A stretch of 64,000 bases of DNA from Candidatus Harpocratesius repetitus (GTDB taxonomy: Archaea > Asgardarchaeota > Lokiarchaeia > Sigyniarchaeales > Promethearchaeaceae). The translations under genes and the position numbers were made by a program. Positions within the stretch are counted from its first letter, which is position 1. Every line of letters begins with the position of its first letter. This document shows, piece after piece, positions 27,580-38,575 of this stretch. The stretch is from contig JAIZWK010000001.1 in assembly GCA_021498095.1 (NCBI GenBank), forward strand, positions 3,287,450 to 3,351,449, read 5' to 3'. Below the pieces are notes generated by a model. That model worked only from the letters and a program-made list of their open reading frames with translations. It ran no database searches and was not told the DNA's origin.

Positions 27580-28197
27580 ATGGCAACATCTGGAAGAACA
27601 TATAGACATTCACCACAAAATGTGTTAAAAATCGCAATTCTCGGTGAAGGCGGTGTGGGAAAAACAACCTTAACAAAACGAATCATTACAGGTATTTTTG
27701 ATGCTAAAACGCGCATGACAATTGGCGTTGATTTCCATTTACTTAAAACATCAATATTTGATCCACTTGCACCTGAAGATGCGGATGACGTACCACAAAT
27801 AGATATTCAAGCGCAGATTTGGGACTTCGCAGGAGAATCTCGATTTAGATTCATGTTACCACGCTATTGTAAAGGTGCTGTGGGCGGAGCATTATGCTAT
27901 GATTTATCTCGTTATAGTACGACTAAATATATTGATGAATGGTATCAGATTTGGAAAGATAACGCTCCAGAAAACTCACCAATCATTTTAGTTGGAACAA
28001 AAGCAGATTTGATTGCAGAAAATGATATGGATGAAGCTCAACAAAATTTAGAAAAATTAGCACACCGCTTAAATATACCAGATTGGTACATAATTTCTGC
28101 GAAAAATGGTAGAAATGTACATATATTAACGAATGATTTACTAATTAAAGCATATATATTCAATCAAAATTGGATTAAATCCCAGAAGAAGCAATGA
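27580..28197 (+). CDS. Small GTPase, Ras/Rab-like, with Glu at the catalytic Gln position
   Basis: The 205-residue GTPase has G1 GEGGVGKTT, a switch I Thr in RMTIGVDFH, G3 WDFAGESRFR, G4 GTKADL and G5 ISAKNG. The G3 motif has Glu where Ras/Rab proteins have the catalytic Gln (DxAGQ), and G4 has TKAD in place of NKxD, so hydrolysis and base specificity may be altered. There is no C-terminal Cys for prenylation, so membrane attachment would need another route. It sits beside two membrane proteins with longin-like tails, on the opposite strand. Confidence 0.93.
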   Translation: MATSGRTYRHSPQNVLKIAILGEGGVGKTTLTKRIITGIFDAKTRMTIGVDFHLLKTSIFDPLAPEDADDVPQIDIQAQIWDFAGESRFRFMLPRYCKGAVGGALCYDLSRYSTTKYIDEWYQIWKDNAPENSPIILVGTKADLIAENDMDEAQQNLEKLAHRLNIPDWYIISAKNGRNVHILTNDLLIKAYIFNQNWIKSQKKQ

Positions 28198-28256
28198 TTG
28201 AATGCTTTTAATGAAAACTCTTTTAGTGTTTTATTAATGTTTTTTTCATTGTTCTT

Positions 28257-29420
28257 TTAGAAATTTTTCCATTGTTCTTTGCAGAAATTCTTCATTTCCT
28301 CCGTAGCAACGAAACCAATACTTAATTTCTCCAGATCATCACGATATTTTCGTTCAAATTTATTTGCATTACGCTGTAAGAAAAAAAAGTGATTATTTGA
28401 ATTTTCTTTTGTAAATAACACCCAAAGTATATTTTCTGTACGATAAATAGATATTCTAACACTTTGAATTTCAAGATCTTTCAACTGACCAGAATCAAGA
28501 CACTTTTTAGTAAAATTCTCAAAATTTGCTTTTGTGATATACATCAAATATCGGATATTTGCAAAAATTTGGTTATTTTGTATATTTTGATTGGGTTCAT
28601 TATTTGTAATTATTTCCTGTGAAGAAAAGTCATAATCAAACATTGGTAATCCATTTTTATATATTAAAATCAGGTATTGTAAATCACCTTGAAAAAGATA
28701 CAAAAATTTCTTCTTTTTGGAATCAACCAACAGAAAGGTAATTCCAAAGAAAGCGAAATATAGGAGAACAAACAAGAGGTAAAGATTTACTTCAAAGAAC
28801 GAAACAAAAACAAGAATAACTCTAATTAAAGAGGTAAGAAATAGAAAAATTATAAAGAAGATTTGTCCATTCGGATAATCTTCATTTGTACCTTGACTTT
28901 TTTTTTGAACTTTAATAATAATTAATATCAATCGTCCTAAAATGTTAATTGAATTTAGCATAAAAAAAATTATTAGTATATTAAAAACTTGGGCATTTAA
29001 TGAAAAGATGAAAAAGGTACCCCAAAATTTAGATTCCAGTGAATAATGGGGGGTTATAACCAACATAGCCGATATTGCCATCAATGAAATTATTATAGTG
29101 AATAATGTATGTATTCGATTACGAAAGATTATTATCTCATCGAGAAATAAATTTAAAATAATAAATGAGAGAAAAAGAAAAATAAGCGTTAAAACCCCAT
29201 ATCGATTTAATAGAGAGAGGTATAAATCTTCAAGTTTAAAAGAAAAGGGAATGTAAAAAAGAGTATCTATGTATAAACAAAGAAAATATGATAATAAAAA
29301 TAGTACATATCGAAATCTCAAACGAATATAAGCCCTAATTAAAATTATTATAACATAAATCATAATGAGGGTGTTAATTAGTCCGATAATGGATAGAAGA
29401 GTCATTTTTTTAATCAACAA
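28257..29420 (-). CDS. Seven-helix membrane protein with C-terminal longin-like domain
   Basis: About seven transmembrane helices fill residues ~5-235. They are followed by a cytosolic ~145-residue alpha/beta domain that starts QYLILIYKNGLPMFDYDF and includes VRISIYRTENILWVLFT, ending in a helix. This order of elements parallels the free longin-like protein at 19664-20083. The gene is paralogous in layout to its neighbour 29437-30552, 16 bp upstream, and the two are surely co-transcribed. The function is unknown. A membrane receptor for small GTPases is an inference from the tail and from the adjacent GTPase gene. Confidence 0.68.
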   Translation of the reverse strand: MLIKKMTLLSIIGLINTLIMIYVIIILIRAYIRLRFRYVLFLLSYFLCLYIDTLFYIPFSFKLEDLYLSLLNRYGVLTLIFLFLSFIILNLFLDEIIIFRNRIHTLFTIIISLMAISAMLVITPHYSLESKFWGTFFIFSLNAQVFNILIIFFMLNSINILGRLILIIIKVQKKSQGTNEDYPNGQIFFIIFLFLTSLIRVILVFVSFFEVNLYLLFVLLYFAFFGITFLLVDSKKKKFLYLFQGDLQYLILIYKNGLPMFDYDFSSQEIITNNEPNQNIQNNQIFANIRYLMYITKANFENFTKKCLDSGQLKDLEIQSVRISIYRTENILWVLFTKENSNNHFFFLQRNANKFERKYRDDLEKLSIGFVATEEMKNFCKEQWKNF

Positions 29421-29436
29421 TTTCGTTAAATTATTT

Positions 29437-30552
29437 TTAATAGTAAGGCTTCAAAAAAATTTTAAGTTCCTTTTTCACAATACCTTCTATGTTAATTTTC
29501 CCAACTGTATCAATTTTCTCAATTTTTTCTGATGTTTGCTTAATTCTCTCCTTTTCTTTTAAATATATATCAATACTCGACTCCATTTGCTCAATTATTG
29601 TGGAAAATGCTTGGTGATAAAGTTCTGATGTTTTTTTTGAAAACAAAACCCATCTAAATCTACGAGATTGATAAAAAGAAACGACCAGCCTCTTAAATTG
29701 GAGATTCTTGAATGAGATTGGAGAATATGCTTTTTCAATTTTTCTGATGAAATACAATTCAGTCCCCAAAAGTATTGAAGTAAAAGACAAAAGAGGGGTA
29801 ATTTCTTGATCTTCTATATTTGAATCAAAAATTTGTCTTCTTAAAAAGTCATATACCAAAGGAATTTTTATAGTATTTTGATTTTCAACAGGAAATATAA
29901 TCAAATATCTTAACCCTCCTGGAAGAATTGTTAATTGATTACGATTATTAATATATCCAACCATTATTATTGTATATACCAGCGACATGGCTAAATAATC
30001 AATTCCATAAAGATAATAGGGATAAATTCTTTTTACATTCGTTAAAATTAACCAGAATAAGTAACCTAAACCCATTGTTATGAAAAAGCGTGGAATGTGC
30101 TTGAGCTTTAACTTACTAAATTTATATGATAGATAAAAGAAACGCAAATTCAAAGAAAATATCATTAAATAGATTAAAAGAAGAAAAAATTTAATTAGTG
30201 GAGTTTCAAAAATACCTGTATAAAATACTCCATAAGCTGAAATAACAGGTTTTATAGAAATACTTTCGGTAGTTAAATATACACCTAAAAAGACACCAGT
30301 TAATATTGAATAAATAAAACTGGGAAATCGCAACTGATTATGAACAATCTTGTCTAAATAATACGTAAGTAAACATGTATTGATTGGAATTAAAAAATTC
30401 GCCCAAAAAGTGTAATATTTTGCTGAAATTTCATTAATTGGAAAAAATAGAACTCCTGGATATATCCAGCCACATACTGCAAAAAATAAACCTAAATAAA
30501 TATCACTGCGAAATTTCATCTTGAAATATTCGATAAAGCTAAATATTGCCAA
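29437..30552 (-). CDS. Paralogous multi-pass membrane protein with longin-like tail
   Basis: Residues ~15-205 contain about seven hydrophobic helices. The cytosolic part then begins LRYLIIFPVENQNTIKIPL and contains FKRLVVSFYQSRRFRWVLFS, matching in order and spacing the tail of the downstream gene (RISIYRTENILWVLF). It ends with a charged helix (EKERIKQTSEKIEKI) that is absent in the neighbour. The two proteins are highly diverged but share the same plan, so they may form a heterodimer. No known family is recognised. Confidence 0.66.
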   Translation of the reverse strand: MAIFSFIEYFKMKFRSDIYLGLFFAVCGWIYPGVLFFPINEISAKYYTFWANFLIPINTCLLTYYLDKIVHNQLRFPSFIYSILTGVFLGVYLTTESISIKPVISAYGVFYTGIFETPLIKFFLLLIYLMIFSLNLRFFYLSYKFSKLKLKHIPRFFITMGLGYLFWLILTNVKRIYPYYLYGIDYLAMSLVYTIIMVGYINNRNQLTILPGGLRYLIIFPVENQNTIKIPLVYDFLRRQIFDSNIEDQEITPLLSFTSILLGTELYFIRKIEKAYSPISFKNLQFKRLVVSFYQSRRFRWVLFSKKTSELYHQAFSTIIEQMESSIDIYLKEKERIKQTSEKIEKIDTVGKINIEGIVKKELKIFLKPYY

Positions 30553-30768
30553 GATCCAAAAAATTAGACCTCCAAAAAAATAAATGAGATTTATTATTGA
30601 TGGAATTATCTTAATCTCCTATTAAGTTATTTGACAATTATAAAAAAGAAATGAGTAAATTTTCATTTCGAAGACCTTTAAGATTTTTCATTTTTCTTCT
30701 CATTTTTACTTCATTTTCCAGCCAAGATACAAACTCAATTAATGTCGGTACTTTGAAAGTGTCTGATA

Positions 30769-32175
30769 TCAATTTTCCATAGCTGCACGAGGTGCAACAT
30801 TAGGCCAAAAAATTTGCTTGGAAGCCTCAAAAGCGGTTGGTTTCATCACAAGATCAGGTCGTCCGCATTTATACGCAGTCAAAGCCTTTAACAATTGTAA
30901 AGAATAAATAAACGCACGATTTTTTATCGATGAGGACATCCCTCGCGTATTTAATCGTTTTCCATTATAATATGTGTTATTACTCGAATTTCCTTGTTCA
31001 ATCATCGGACGAAACTTATAAATCTTAAGAAAATATTCATTAGACCATGAATTTGGGATATAATCAGTATTGAAATAATAACCTTTTGTTAATTCCTTAA
31101 CTGGTTGATTTTTAATATTTTTCCGATCTCTAATAATAAGCATCACCCCTCGATAGTGTAAATGTTTTAGAATTGACTCAGAATAAGGTCCTGAATCTGC
31201 AATTATAAGACTCCATTGATGATGATTAATTCTAAAAAAATCTTCAATTGATTCTTTAAACGCTTGGTTATCGCTTCGATTACCTGGAAACATCTTGAAA
31301 TATATCGGAAAACACCGATCTTTACAATATGCATACAATATTCCAGGATCATAACCTACTCCCTTCTTGATTCCATTATGCCGACAATAACCCGCATCAG
31401 GATCTCCATATGTGTCTAATCCATCCTTTTTATTATTATTGCTATTTGCACGGATGAATTGGCCATCCCAAAGTAAGATTCGAGGTATAATTAATCCATA
31501 ATCAATACATTCTTCTACTAAATCTTGAAAAAATTGAAATACATCAGATTCAGGTAATTTCTTAATCACATAACTCATATCTGCAGCATTAGGAACACTG
31601 TGTGAGTGTACGGGAAGGCTGAAAATAGACAATTGCGGAGCAAACCGAAACAATTTCTCAATGCCCCGATAATCTTTAAATCCCATATTAATTCGTAACA
31701 TTTCATAAATTATAATATCTCTGACAAATAATCCTTTAAAAGAAACACCTTCTGATTCTAATCGATCTTGTACCTCATCAAAAAACGATAAATCGTTGAA
31801 TTCAAAGAGATTTTCAAAAGAACCTTGAAAGTGGGGAAGGTAATGAAACATATCCCATTCGAGTTTAGTGATATGATTTTTCGCAAAATCTTGATAGCAC
31901 GTTGTTTTTATAGAAGGAAACCGATAGAGATATTTTCCATTCAAATCGGGTATCCATTTTATAAAATCGGTCATCTTTTTTTGCGATTTAGGAATAATTG
32001 ATGCAGATCTTGCTTTTTCATAATTGCGAACATAAATCCAAGAAAACCGTTTCCGCGCAACTCTATAGTCTTTAGGTCTCGACATATTATAAATTTCAAC
32101 ATGAATTAATCCAATATAATCTGTTATCTGCGTTTGAAGGATAGGAGGTCGGTTTTTGTAGTAGATCTTAATCAA
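30769..32175 (-). CDS. DDE transposase (IS4/IS5/IS1182-like)
   Basis: This full-length 468-residue transposase has a complete RNase H-like triad: Asp in LLWDGQFIR, Asp in LIIADSGPYS and Glu in PMIEQGNS. GYDPGILYAYCKDR and FPGNRSDNQAF fit the DDE_Tnp_1-type core. The start could be either the ATG at 32175 or MSRPKDYR at 32085. I find no convincing terminal inverted repeats; a weak pair (GTCGGTACTTTG near 30745 and the complement of CAAAGTTAACCAC near 32173) is only suggestive. It may be an intact single-copy IS or a domesticated gene. Confidence 0.85.
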   Translation of the reverse strand: MIKIYYKNRPPILQTQITDYIGLIHVEIYNMSRPKDYRVARKRFSWIYVRNYEKARSASIIPKSQKKMTDFIKWIPDLNGKYLYRFPSIKTTCYQDFAKNHITKLEWDMFHYLPHFQGSFENLFEFNDLSFFDEVQDRLESEGVSFKGLFVRDIIIYEMLRINMGFKDYRGIEKLFRFAPQLSIFSLPVHSHSVPNAADMSYVIKKLPESDVFQFFQDLVEECIDYGLIIPRILLWDGQFIRANSNNNKKDGLDTYGDPDAGYCRHNGIKKGVGYDPGILYAYCKDRCFPIYFKMFPGNRSDNQAFKESIEDFFRINHHQWSLIIADSGPYSESILKHLHYRGVMLIIRDRKNIKNQPVKELTKGYYFNTDYIPNSWSNEYFLKIYKFRPMIEQGNSSNNTYYNGKRLNTRGMSSSIKNRAFIYSLQLLKALTAYKCGRPDLVMKPTAFEASKQIFWPNVAPRAAMEN

Positions 32176-32795
32176 AGTTAACCACGAATAATATTACTCT
32201 TAAATAATAATATAGAGTCCACAGTATTAAAAATTTTTATTCAATTTACGATTTCATCAACAAAACAAGTACAATCCTATATAATAATTCGAAGTTGAAA
32301 GGCTATCTTCATGAAATTCGGCTAAAAACAGATTATCCTAAAGGAGATTGGGAAGTGCTGGAAAATGAATTTGGACAAGAAAAATGTAGAAATTGCAATC
32401 TAAGATTGAAATCAAAGCCAATTTTTCACAAAAGAAAGAAAAAATTTACAAATTTTCAAGATGAAATTTACTCAAATACTATATTAACTTTTTTTCTGAA
32501 AAATTATTTTTAAAACAAATAATTGAATTGTTCAAATCTATTTATTTCTTTTAGTTATGGGAATAGTGAAGGAAAGTCTCTTCTATATTACATATTGATT
32601 TCACTATTCAAAAAAAAATGAATCAATCTCCTATCATTTGAATCGAGATTTTTAAATAAAATTCTCTTTATTAAAATAAGCAAAAGTATTTGTAAGAATG
32701 AATTCATTATCCGATATTATTTTTTCAAAAAAGCACAATAAAACTTACCTTCATGAGCATGAGAGAAATAGGATAAAAATTAGGGATTGTTAATA
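32176..32795. other. Intergenic region, possible remnant downstream of the transposase end
   Basis: These ~620 bp hold no gene I can support. A 72-codon frame at 32295-32513 has a CRNCN pair but no ribosome-binding site, no partner Cys pair and no family. The last 100 bp must include the promoter of the permease gene. Confidence 0.35.
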
Positions 32796-34847
32796 ATGAA
32801 TCATGTAGAATTTAAGCAAGATATTCAAAAAATAGATGATCTCTCAAAAAAGAATAATGTACAAAATGAAAAAAATAAAGAAAAAAATGATTCTTGGCGA
32901 GAGGATTCTAAAAAACAATTAATCAGAAAATTGCTTGGACACTCTCTAGAATTTTTATTACTATTTTTAATAGGCACTTCAGCGATTTTTTTCACGTTTC
33001 GATTATTAATTCATGATCCTTGGTTAACAATGACGGCGGATTTTTTCAATGAAGCAAGGCGAAAATACATCGAAGAACAAAAGGCACTATGTGGATGGAA
33101 TGATCCTTTTTTAATTCAATATTTTACATATTTAAAGAATTTTCTTAGCGGAAAATGGGGGACATCTATATCAACTATTATAAATACAAGTAATACAGAA
33201 ATCTTTTTTATTAAAATTCCGAAGACAATCCAATTGTTTTTTTTAGCATTCCTTTTTTCAATTATTCCTAGTATATTACTCGGAATTATTTCAGGTAATA
33301 AACATGGATCAAAAATAGATCGCATCATTCTTGCATTTACTGCTGTATTGTTTGTTCTTCCGACTGGAGTAATCGGAACACTATTCCAATTTATATTTTC
33401 AGGTAAGTTAAAATGGTTTCCGGCATCATGTTTTATAAGCCGACAGAATTTATACTATAAAGCGGATATGACCGGTTATATCTTAATCGATAGTGTGATA
33501 AAGGGAGATTTTGGAGTATTTTGGGACGTGTTGAACCATCTATTTATGCCATCTTTTGTAATTTCGTTTGGTATCACTGCAATTGGAATATTATTCATTC
33601 GCTGGTTAGTAATATCTCGAAAAAATCAATCTTTTTCCTTTCCTAGTCGAAATTATATATTAATTGCATTTGTTTTCTTCTATTTTTCGCTAATTTTATT
33701 AATTAATGAATTTATATTCGAGTTAAATGGATTTTTAATGCTTATTATTCAGGTGATTAATAATTATGATTTTTATTTGATTATAAATTCACTAACACTT
33801 CTTTTTGTTTTTTTTCAATTATTTGTTTTTTTAAGCGATATTGGAAGAATATTATTACAATACCATAAAATGAAAAAAGATGCAGACGCTCCGATACAAA
33901 TTCAATATTATTCTTTTCTACCCAAAATCAAATCAGAGAAATCAAACAAAACTGATGATAATTTGCCATCAATTAATAAAAAACCTCAATTAATTCCACA
34001 GAATACGAGAAAAAATCATCTCCTTTTTAAATATACAACACTTGTAAATAGTTTTGAATTTATTTTTGGGGGATTTCTCCTAATACTCACAATAATATTT
34101 GTAAATTTAGCTGAATCATTTTATACTCAAGATTTATTTACTAACATAGCGGAAGGTGTAATCCCTTGGAGTGCTCCTAGTTTTGAACACTTTTTGGGAA
34201 CAGGTCATTTTGGACATGATGTTTTGGGATTCACACTATATGGTTATGTTTTCCCATTAACTAGAGTAATTCCAATTGCAATAATAGTTGGATTTGCAGG
34301 AATATGCATAGGATTCTTTTTAACAGCAAAATTTCCAAGATTTATTAGATTTTTTAACTTTATTGAAAAAATATTTATAATTATTCCTATTGTTTTTATC
34401 GTTTTTCTTATATGGTTGATTTTAGAAAGAATATCACGGCGAACAACTTTTCCTGAATTGGTGACTTACGCAATTTTTTCATTTATTTTAGGGTTTATAG
34501 CTGGTAAAGGAATTGGATATCAATCCAGAAAAAAAGATATAAAGATTAACACTTTTTTTATACATCTTAAAAATTCAAGTCCAATATTATTAAGTTATCT
34601 CTTTATAATTGCTTCTTTAATGATTATGGTTGAATTTACAATAGAATTTATGGGATATAAGACACCTTCAATAGTTTCTTGGGGAAGAGAAATATATTAT
34701 GGAATAAAATATAAACATTTTTATGATGCACCATGGGCAGTATTCAGCCTAATGATTGCTTATTACATCCTAATTCTTGCCTTGATCATGATTTGCTTAA
34801 GCTTTTTCAACCTATTACATAATAATAACCAAAAACTTAAATTTTGA
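32796..34847 (+). CDS. Fused DppB-DppC-like permease, degenerate
   Basis: Residues ~30-270 follow the plan of a DppB/OppB peptide-transport permease: an N-terminal helix, the periplasmic KYIEEQKALCGWNDPFLIQYFTYL, and the GKWGTSI motif. Residues ~410-680 follow DppC: WSAPSFEHFLGTGHFGHDVLG matches APSxEHxLGTDxxGRDVLS. The EAA loops that should contact the ATPase are not recognisable in either half; the DppC one reads INTFFIHLKNSSP. No ATPase or binding protein adjoins. It may be an orphan or repurposed membrane protein. The ATG at 32796 is preferred over the TTG three codons earlier. Confidence 0.72.
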   Translation: MNHVEFKQDIQKIDDLSKKNNVQNEKNKEKNDSWREDSKKQLIRKLLGHSLEFLLLFLIGTSAIFFTFRLLIHDPWLTMTADFFNEARRKYIEEQKALCGWNDPFLIQYFTYLKNFLSGKWGTSISTIINTSNTEIFFIKIPKTIQLFFLAFLFSIIPSILLGIISGNKHGSKIDRIILAFTAVLFVLPTGVIGTLFQFIFSGKLKWFPASCFISRQNLYYKADMTGYILIDSVIKGDFGVFWDVLNHLFMPSFVISFGITAIGILFIRWLVISRKNQSFSFPSRNYILIAFVFFYFSLILLINEFIFELNGFLMLIIQVINNYDFYLIINSLTLLFVFFQLFVFLSDIGRILLQYHKMKKDADAPIQIQYYSFLPKIKSEKSNKTDDNLPSINKKPQLIPQNTRKNHLLFKYTTLVNSFEFIFGGFLLILTIIFVNLAESFYTQDLFTNIAEGVIPWSAPSFEHFLGTGHFGHDVLGFTLYGYVFPLTRVIPIAIIVGFAGICIGFFLTAKFPRFIRFFNFIEKIFIIIPIVFIVFLIWLILERISRRTTFPELVTYAIFSFILGFIAGKGIGYQSRKKDIKINTFFIHLKNSSPILLSYLFIIASLMIMVEFTIEFMGYKTPSIVSWGREIYYGIKYKHFYDAPWAVFSLMIAYYILILALIMICLSFFNLLHNNNQKLKF

Positions 34848-35023
34848 ACATTTTTTCTATTTTTTGAAAAGAATATCTTTCTTTATAGTTATTTTTGAGC
34901 AGATTAATTTTAGAATTCAATAAGATGAAAATTTAAGGAAATATAACAAGATCAATAACAACTTAGGTTATAATTTCTTTATTTCTTTATTCATTTATTC
35001 CTTTATTCCTTTAATATATTCTC

Positions 35024-35042
35024 AAAGGAGGTAATTACACTG
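35024..35042 (+). promoter_or_regulatory. Strong Shine-Dalgarno with apparent CTG start codon
   Basis: AAAGGAGG at 35024-35031 is followed by eight bases and then CTG at 35040, in frame with the E1-like protein. There is no ATG, GTG or TTG in frame between the preceding stop (34971) and the ATG at 35241. That ATG would delete the nucleotide-binding glycine motif, so this site decides the start. Confidence 0.75.
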
Positions 35043-36695
35043 ATTAATAAAGACTCGAAAATTAAAGGAGAATTAAGTCTTGAGGAACGGGAACGTGCTA
35101 AGCGTCAAAAACTACTAACCGGATGGAATCAACACATAGTAAAGCAAAGTACAGTTTTTATTGCAGGAGTTGGTGCCTTAGGGTGTGAAATTGCTAAAGA
35201 TTTAGCTTTAATTGGGATTGGGAAATTAATTTTATGTGACATGGACACAATCGAAACAAGTAATCTATCCAGACAAATGCTTTTCTATAGAGGTGATGAA
35301 GGCAGATTCAAAGCAGAAGTAGCTGCTGAAAGATTAAAACGCATGAACCCATTTTTAGAAGTCGAAGTATACACTATTCCTTTACAACAGATTCCGATGG
35401 AAAAATATATGGAATGCCAAGCAGTTGTAGCTGCCCTCGATAATGTGCAGGCACGAATGGATCTAAATAAATTCTGTTTGAAATTGGGAATTCCACTGAT
35501 TGAAGGGGGAACAGTAGGATTTGAAGGACATGTTCAAGTAATTGTTCCAGAAGCCACACGAACCTTAGGAGGTAAACCTTTTCCTGTTGGTTCAAAATCA
35601 AGAGTTATCGACCGACTCGTGGAAGAAAGATTGTGGAATCTTGATGAAAAAAAATACACAGATTATTTTAAAGCGAAAGAAAAAATCGCAGAATTACAAG
35701 ATCAAATTGACAAATTGGAAGAAAATTATATTATCCCCATTCGTGATCAAATTAGACAAGAAATTTCTGAAAATTTTGATCAAATTGAAATGAAATATCT
35801 CCATCAAACACCATGTTACCGTTGTGTCGTTCCAGTTCCTCCTCCATTACGAAATCAAGTAGCAGCGTGTACACTGAAAGGAATTCCTAGAACGAGAGAA
35901 CACTGTGCTATCAAAGGTGAAGTTGATTTTATCAAAAAATATGATCGTAAACCTGATTATGATAATACAGTTGATATGCAAGAAACACTTAAGTTTGCAC
36001 AAAAAGAACTGGAAAAATTGAGACAACGTGTTTTAATAGAATCTATTCCACCCGAATTAAAAGACAAAATTTCTGAACAAGAAATACAACAGTTAAAACA
36101 AAATATATTACATACTTTTGGAGATGATTTTGCATTAGAAGACATGGAAAATATATTAGGAAATAAAATTCCCGCAATTCAAAGTGTAAGTTCTATCATA
36201 TCTTCTATCCAATCTCAAGAAATCTTAAAAATTTTATTTCTTATGCATGATCAATCAATCGGAGCGGTAATGGACCCACCATACATTAATTATAACGGAG
36301 TTTATGGCTTGTTCGAGCAGGTGGAGGTTACCCGATTGGAAGACTGTGTTGCATGTGGTTCAAGACAAGGGCAAGAAAATATTACAGTAGTAATAGCAGA
36401 GAATTCCACAATTAATGATCTATTTAATGCTGTTCAAGATTACTTTCCAAATGTTCAATTATCAGACTATATCATCACAAATCCACTCACCAAGCAGTTT
36501 ATCTACAATCCTCTTTTTGAAAAAGGCAAAACAGGAGATAAATTGATAAAAGAAATGGGTATCCAAAATTATGGCGAGGTTGTTTTTACACAAATTGGAA
36601 ATAAGAATAACAGCACTCATGATGCTCCAAATCAAGCAACGAAAAAAGAGAAAGGTATTATCAAACAGTACAATGTTACTGTGCAAATAATTTAA
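35040..36695 (+). CDS. E1-like ubiquitin/Ubl-activating enzyme
   Basis: The 551-residue protein has the ThiF/E1 nucleotide-binding core: FIAGVGALGCEIAKDLAL (GxGxxG) and CDMDTIETSNLSRQMLF, as in Uba2/Uba3. The active-site segment ACTLKGIPRTREH matches the eukaryotic E1 catalytic motif CTLKNFPxxxEH, so the Cys is present. Two CxxC pairs (CYRC and CVAC) should hold the structural zinc. Residues ~445-551 look like the C-terminal ubiquitin-fold domain that recruits E2. It would adenylate a ubiquitin-like protein and pass it on as a thioester. No ubiquitin, E2 or deubiquitinase is in the window. The start is CTG at 35040. Confidence 0.92.
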   Translation: MINKDSKIKGELSLEERERAKRQKLLTGWNQHIVKQSTVFIAGVGALGCEIAKDLALIGIGKLILCDMDTIETSNLSRQMLFYRGDEGRFKAEVAAERLKRMNPFLEVEVYTIPLQQIPMEKYMECQAVVAALDNVQARMDLNKFCLKLGIPLIEGGTVGFEGHVQVIVPEATRTLGGKPFPVGSKSRVIDRLVEERLWNLDEKKYTDYFKAKEKIAELQDQIDKLEENYIIPIRDQIRQEISENFDQIEMKYLHQTPCYRCVVPVPPPLRNQVAACTLKGIPRTREHCAIKGEVDFIKKYDRKPDYDNTVDMQETLKFAQKELEKLRQRVLIESIPPELKDKISEQEIQQLKQNILHTFGDDFALEDMENILGNKIPAIQSVSSIISSIQSQEILKILFLMHDQSIGAVMDPPYINYNGVYGLFEQVEVTRLEDCVACGSRQGQENITVVIAENSTINDLFNAVQDYFPNVQLSDYIITNPLTKQFIYNPLFEKGKTGDKLIKEMGIQNYGEVVFTQIGNKNNSTHDAPNQATKKEKGIIKQYNVTVQII

Positions 36696-36935
36696 GTATT
36701 TTAAATCTTTTTACTAATTTTCTGATATAAATACCATTTGAGGTAATACTATTTAAAAACCATTAGTTTAAATGGTAAGATTCTAATTTTTAAACATTGT
36801 AGTTTTTATCGAAATCCTAGTCCCACATTCATCCCACTCGAATATCGTAGTTGCTCAAATGTCGAGATATTTCGATGGGAATTGAATAACGGGAATTGAT
36901 AAAACAAGATTTCGTAAAAATTACATAACAGTTAA

Positions 36936-38297
<1,362 letters not shown>

Positions 38298-38575
38298 TTT
38301 ATTGAAGCATCTAAATGTTTTAATTTAGATTTTTTCTTTTTTACTTCTTCTAGTTCTTCTATTTATTCTGATACTTCTATTTATTCTGATTCTTCAATAA
38401 TCATTTCCAAATATTATGTCGAAAACTGTCGAGGAATACAACACTCTGCCTACAGTTTTGATTTTTTTCCCATTAATATTAAATAGCTGGAATTTTCTTA
38501 ACTAATCAACGATGGTTTTACGTGAATACATTCTTCATGAAACCTCAGCGATGATGGAATTTTCCTCGAAAAAAA

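Noticed and set aside
30745..32195. Terminal inverted repeats for the 30769-32175 transposase
   Set aside because: The best pair matches only over about 12 of 16 bases with a gap and lacks a clear target duplication.
32295..32513. 72-codon frame with a single CxxC
   Set aside because: No ribosome-binding site, no second Cys pair, no recognisable partner; could be a remnant but cannot be supported.
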